A model generated the notes under the pieces. That model saw only the letters and a list, made by a program, of their open reading frames with translations. It had not been told where the DNA came from and searched no databases. Below, piece by piece: positions 32,009-32,634 of a DNA stretch of 32,634 bases. The position numbers and the translations under genes were made by a program. The stretch's first letter is position 1; every line of letters begins with the position of its first letter. The stretch is from Clostridiales bacterium (GTDB lineage Bacteria > Bacillota > Clostridia > TANB77 > SIG350): positions 1 through 32,634 of the forward strand of contig SVGE01000011.1 of NCBI GenBank assembly GCA_015056545.1, given 5' to 3'.

Positions 32009-32634
32009 TTATATATTGCTTATTACTTTAACAGCTTTTCCTAATATTATAATATCTTCTAATTTGTACTCTAACTTTTCATATTCCTTATTTAATGCAG
32101 TTAGTATAATTTTATCATTATCCATATATGCATATCTTATTAAAAATTCATCACTCTTTTTTACTTTAATTGCTAATATGTCTCCTGTTTCATATTCCAT
32201 TTGAAATAATAGCATTACTTCCGAATTTTGTGGTATCAATGGAAACATTGAATTGTCTTTTACTGGAATACCTACTGGTTTATCAATTTTATAATTAAGG
32301 TTATACTCATTTCCTATCATTTCAAGTCCAAAGTTCTCTGTAATATTTATCATTGCTTCTTCATCTATCTCTGTAAATGAAAGTAAAAATTGAGAAAGAG
32401 GTTCTTTATTCAATTCTTTCTTTATTTCCTCATAAGCAATTTTTTCAATATTATTCTCAAAAGTATTTTCGAAAGTATTTTCAAAAATTCCTAATGAAGT
32501 AATTTTAGTTATATTCTGCAATGCACTTAGTACTTCTATTACTTCTTTTGGAGCTTTATCAATATACCCTTCTAATATTAATAATCTTTCATCTACATTA
32601 CATATCTCTGCTATTGTTTTTGATATTTCCTCTG
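32009..32634 (-). CDS. S24/LexA-like repressor, N-terminus outside the window
   Basis: The reading frame is open through base 32634, so the first part is missing; a TTG at 32521 is not the real start. Upstream residues (ISKTIAEICNVDERLLILEG, then IDKAPKEVIEVLSAL) look like the end of an XRE helix-turn-helix domain. A short Phe/Glu/Asn repeat links to an S24 peptidase-like C-terminus: GIPVKDNSMFPLIP with the Ser, then GDILAIKVKKSDEFLIRYAY. Where self-cleaving members have Lys, this one has Arg (LIRYAY). It sits upstream of the integrase and probably controls the element. Confidence 0.8.
   Translation of the reverse strand, partial: EEISKTIAEICNVDERLLILEGYIDKAPKEVIEVLSALQNITKITSLGIFENTFENTFENNIEKIAYEEIKKELNKEPLSQFLLSFTEIDEEAMINITENFGLEMIGNEYNLNYKIDKPVGIPVKDNSMFPLIPQNSEVMLLFQMEYETGDILAIKVKKSDEFLIRYAYMDNDKIILTALNKEYEKLEYKLEDIIILGKAVKVISNI

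Noticed and set aside
1-32634. DGR reverse transcriptase, Avd or template repeat
   Set aside because: None found: no open frame carries reverse-transcriptase motifs, and no second segment resembles the GC-rich end of the pilin-like gene.
1-32634. CRISPR array
   Set aside because: No regularly spaced repeats were seen; the repeats present are two long copies and paralogous promoters.

Overview
The window is very AT-rich, with strong AGGAGG ribosome sites, consensus TTGACA/TATAAT promoters, a T-box before ileS, and spore- and glycogen-type genes. This points to a low-GC Firmicute (Bacillota), most likely a Clostridia-class anaerobe, possibly a gut lineage. No rRNA gene, tRNA gene or CRISPR array was seen.

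Layout. (1) 1-302: copy A of a 230-bp repeat. (2) 369-2564 (+): DUF4912 protein and GH57 glucan-branching enzyme. (3) 5276-2609 (-): murD, recX, purine nucleoside phosphorylase. (4) uvrA (-) with a candidate LexA box. (5) 8324-8590: a compact locus not visible as an ordinary gene, with a 20-residue hydrophobic peptide and a convergent small RNA sharing its terminator; it looks like a par/Fst-style type I toxin-antitoxin module. (6) A double-OB SSB-like protein (-), glycogen phosphorylase (+), and a secreted GH18 protein with three SLH repeats (-). (7) 13.9-18.1 kb: an accessory island. Five paralogous tandem-AbrB proteins flank an IS200-type element and a pilin-like protein. The C-terminal coding segment of that protein has the composition, GVRP ending and downstream GGAA-loop hairpin expected of a diversity-generating retroelement (DGR) target. 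The second copy of the 230-bp repeat lies upstream of it; the two copies differ in a poly-C/G run of 9 versus 10. (8) CNNM/CorC-type membrane protein, lipid kinase, and ileS with an isoleucine T-box. (9) 23561-24259: a decayed type III toxin-antitoxin locus. The ToxN/AbiQ gene is broken by one frameshift and two stops, but promoter, ToxI-like RNA and terminator are preserved. (10) VTC - DUF4956 - CotH operon. (11) 27.9-30.3 kb: a small unknown gene, then a four-gene operon with a stand-alone receiver, a lipoprotein and two unrecognised proteins. (12) The right end holds a large serine recombinase and an S24/LexA-like repressor that runs off the window, probably the edge of an integrated element.

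How parts fit together. The GH57 and GT35 enzymes form a storage-glucan pathway. murD-recX-punA and uvrA are housekeeping. The island appears to combine a candidate surface-variable protein, a variable-length promoter-proximal repeat and a family of DNA-binding paralogs. No reverse transcriptase or template repeat lies in this window, so the DGR interpretation needs the rest of the genome. Because copy A of the repeat starts at base 1 in the same orientation, a second target gene probably lies just left of the window.
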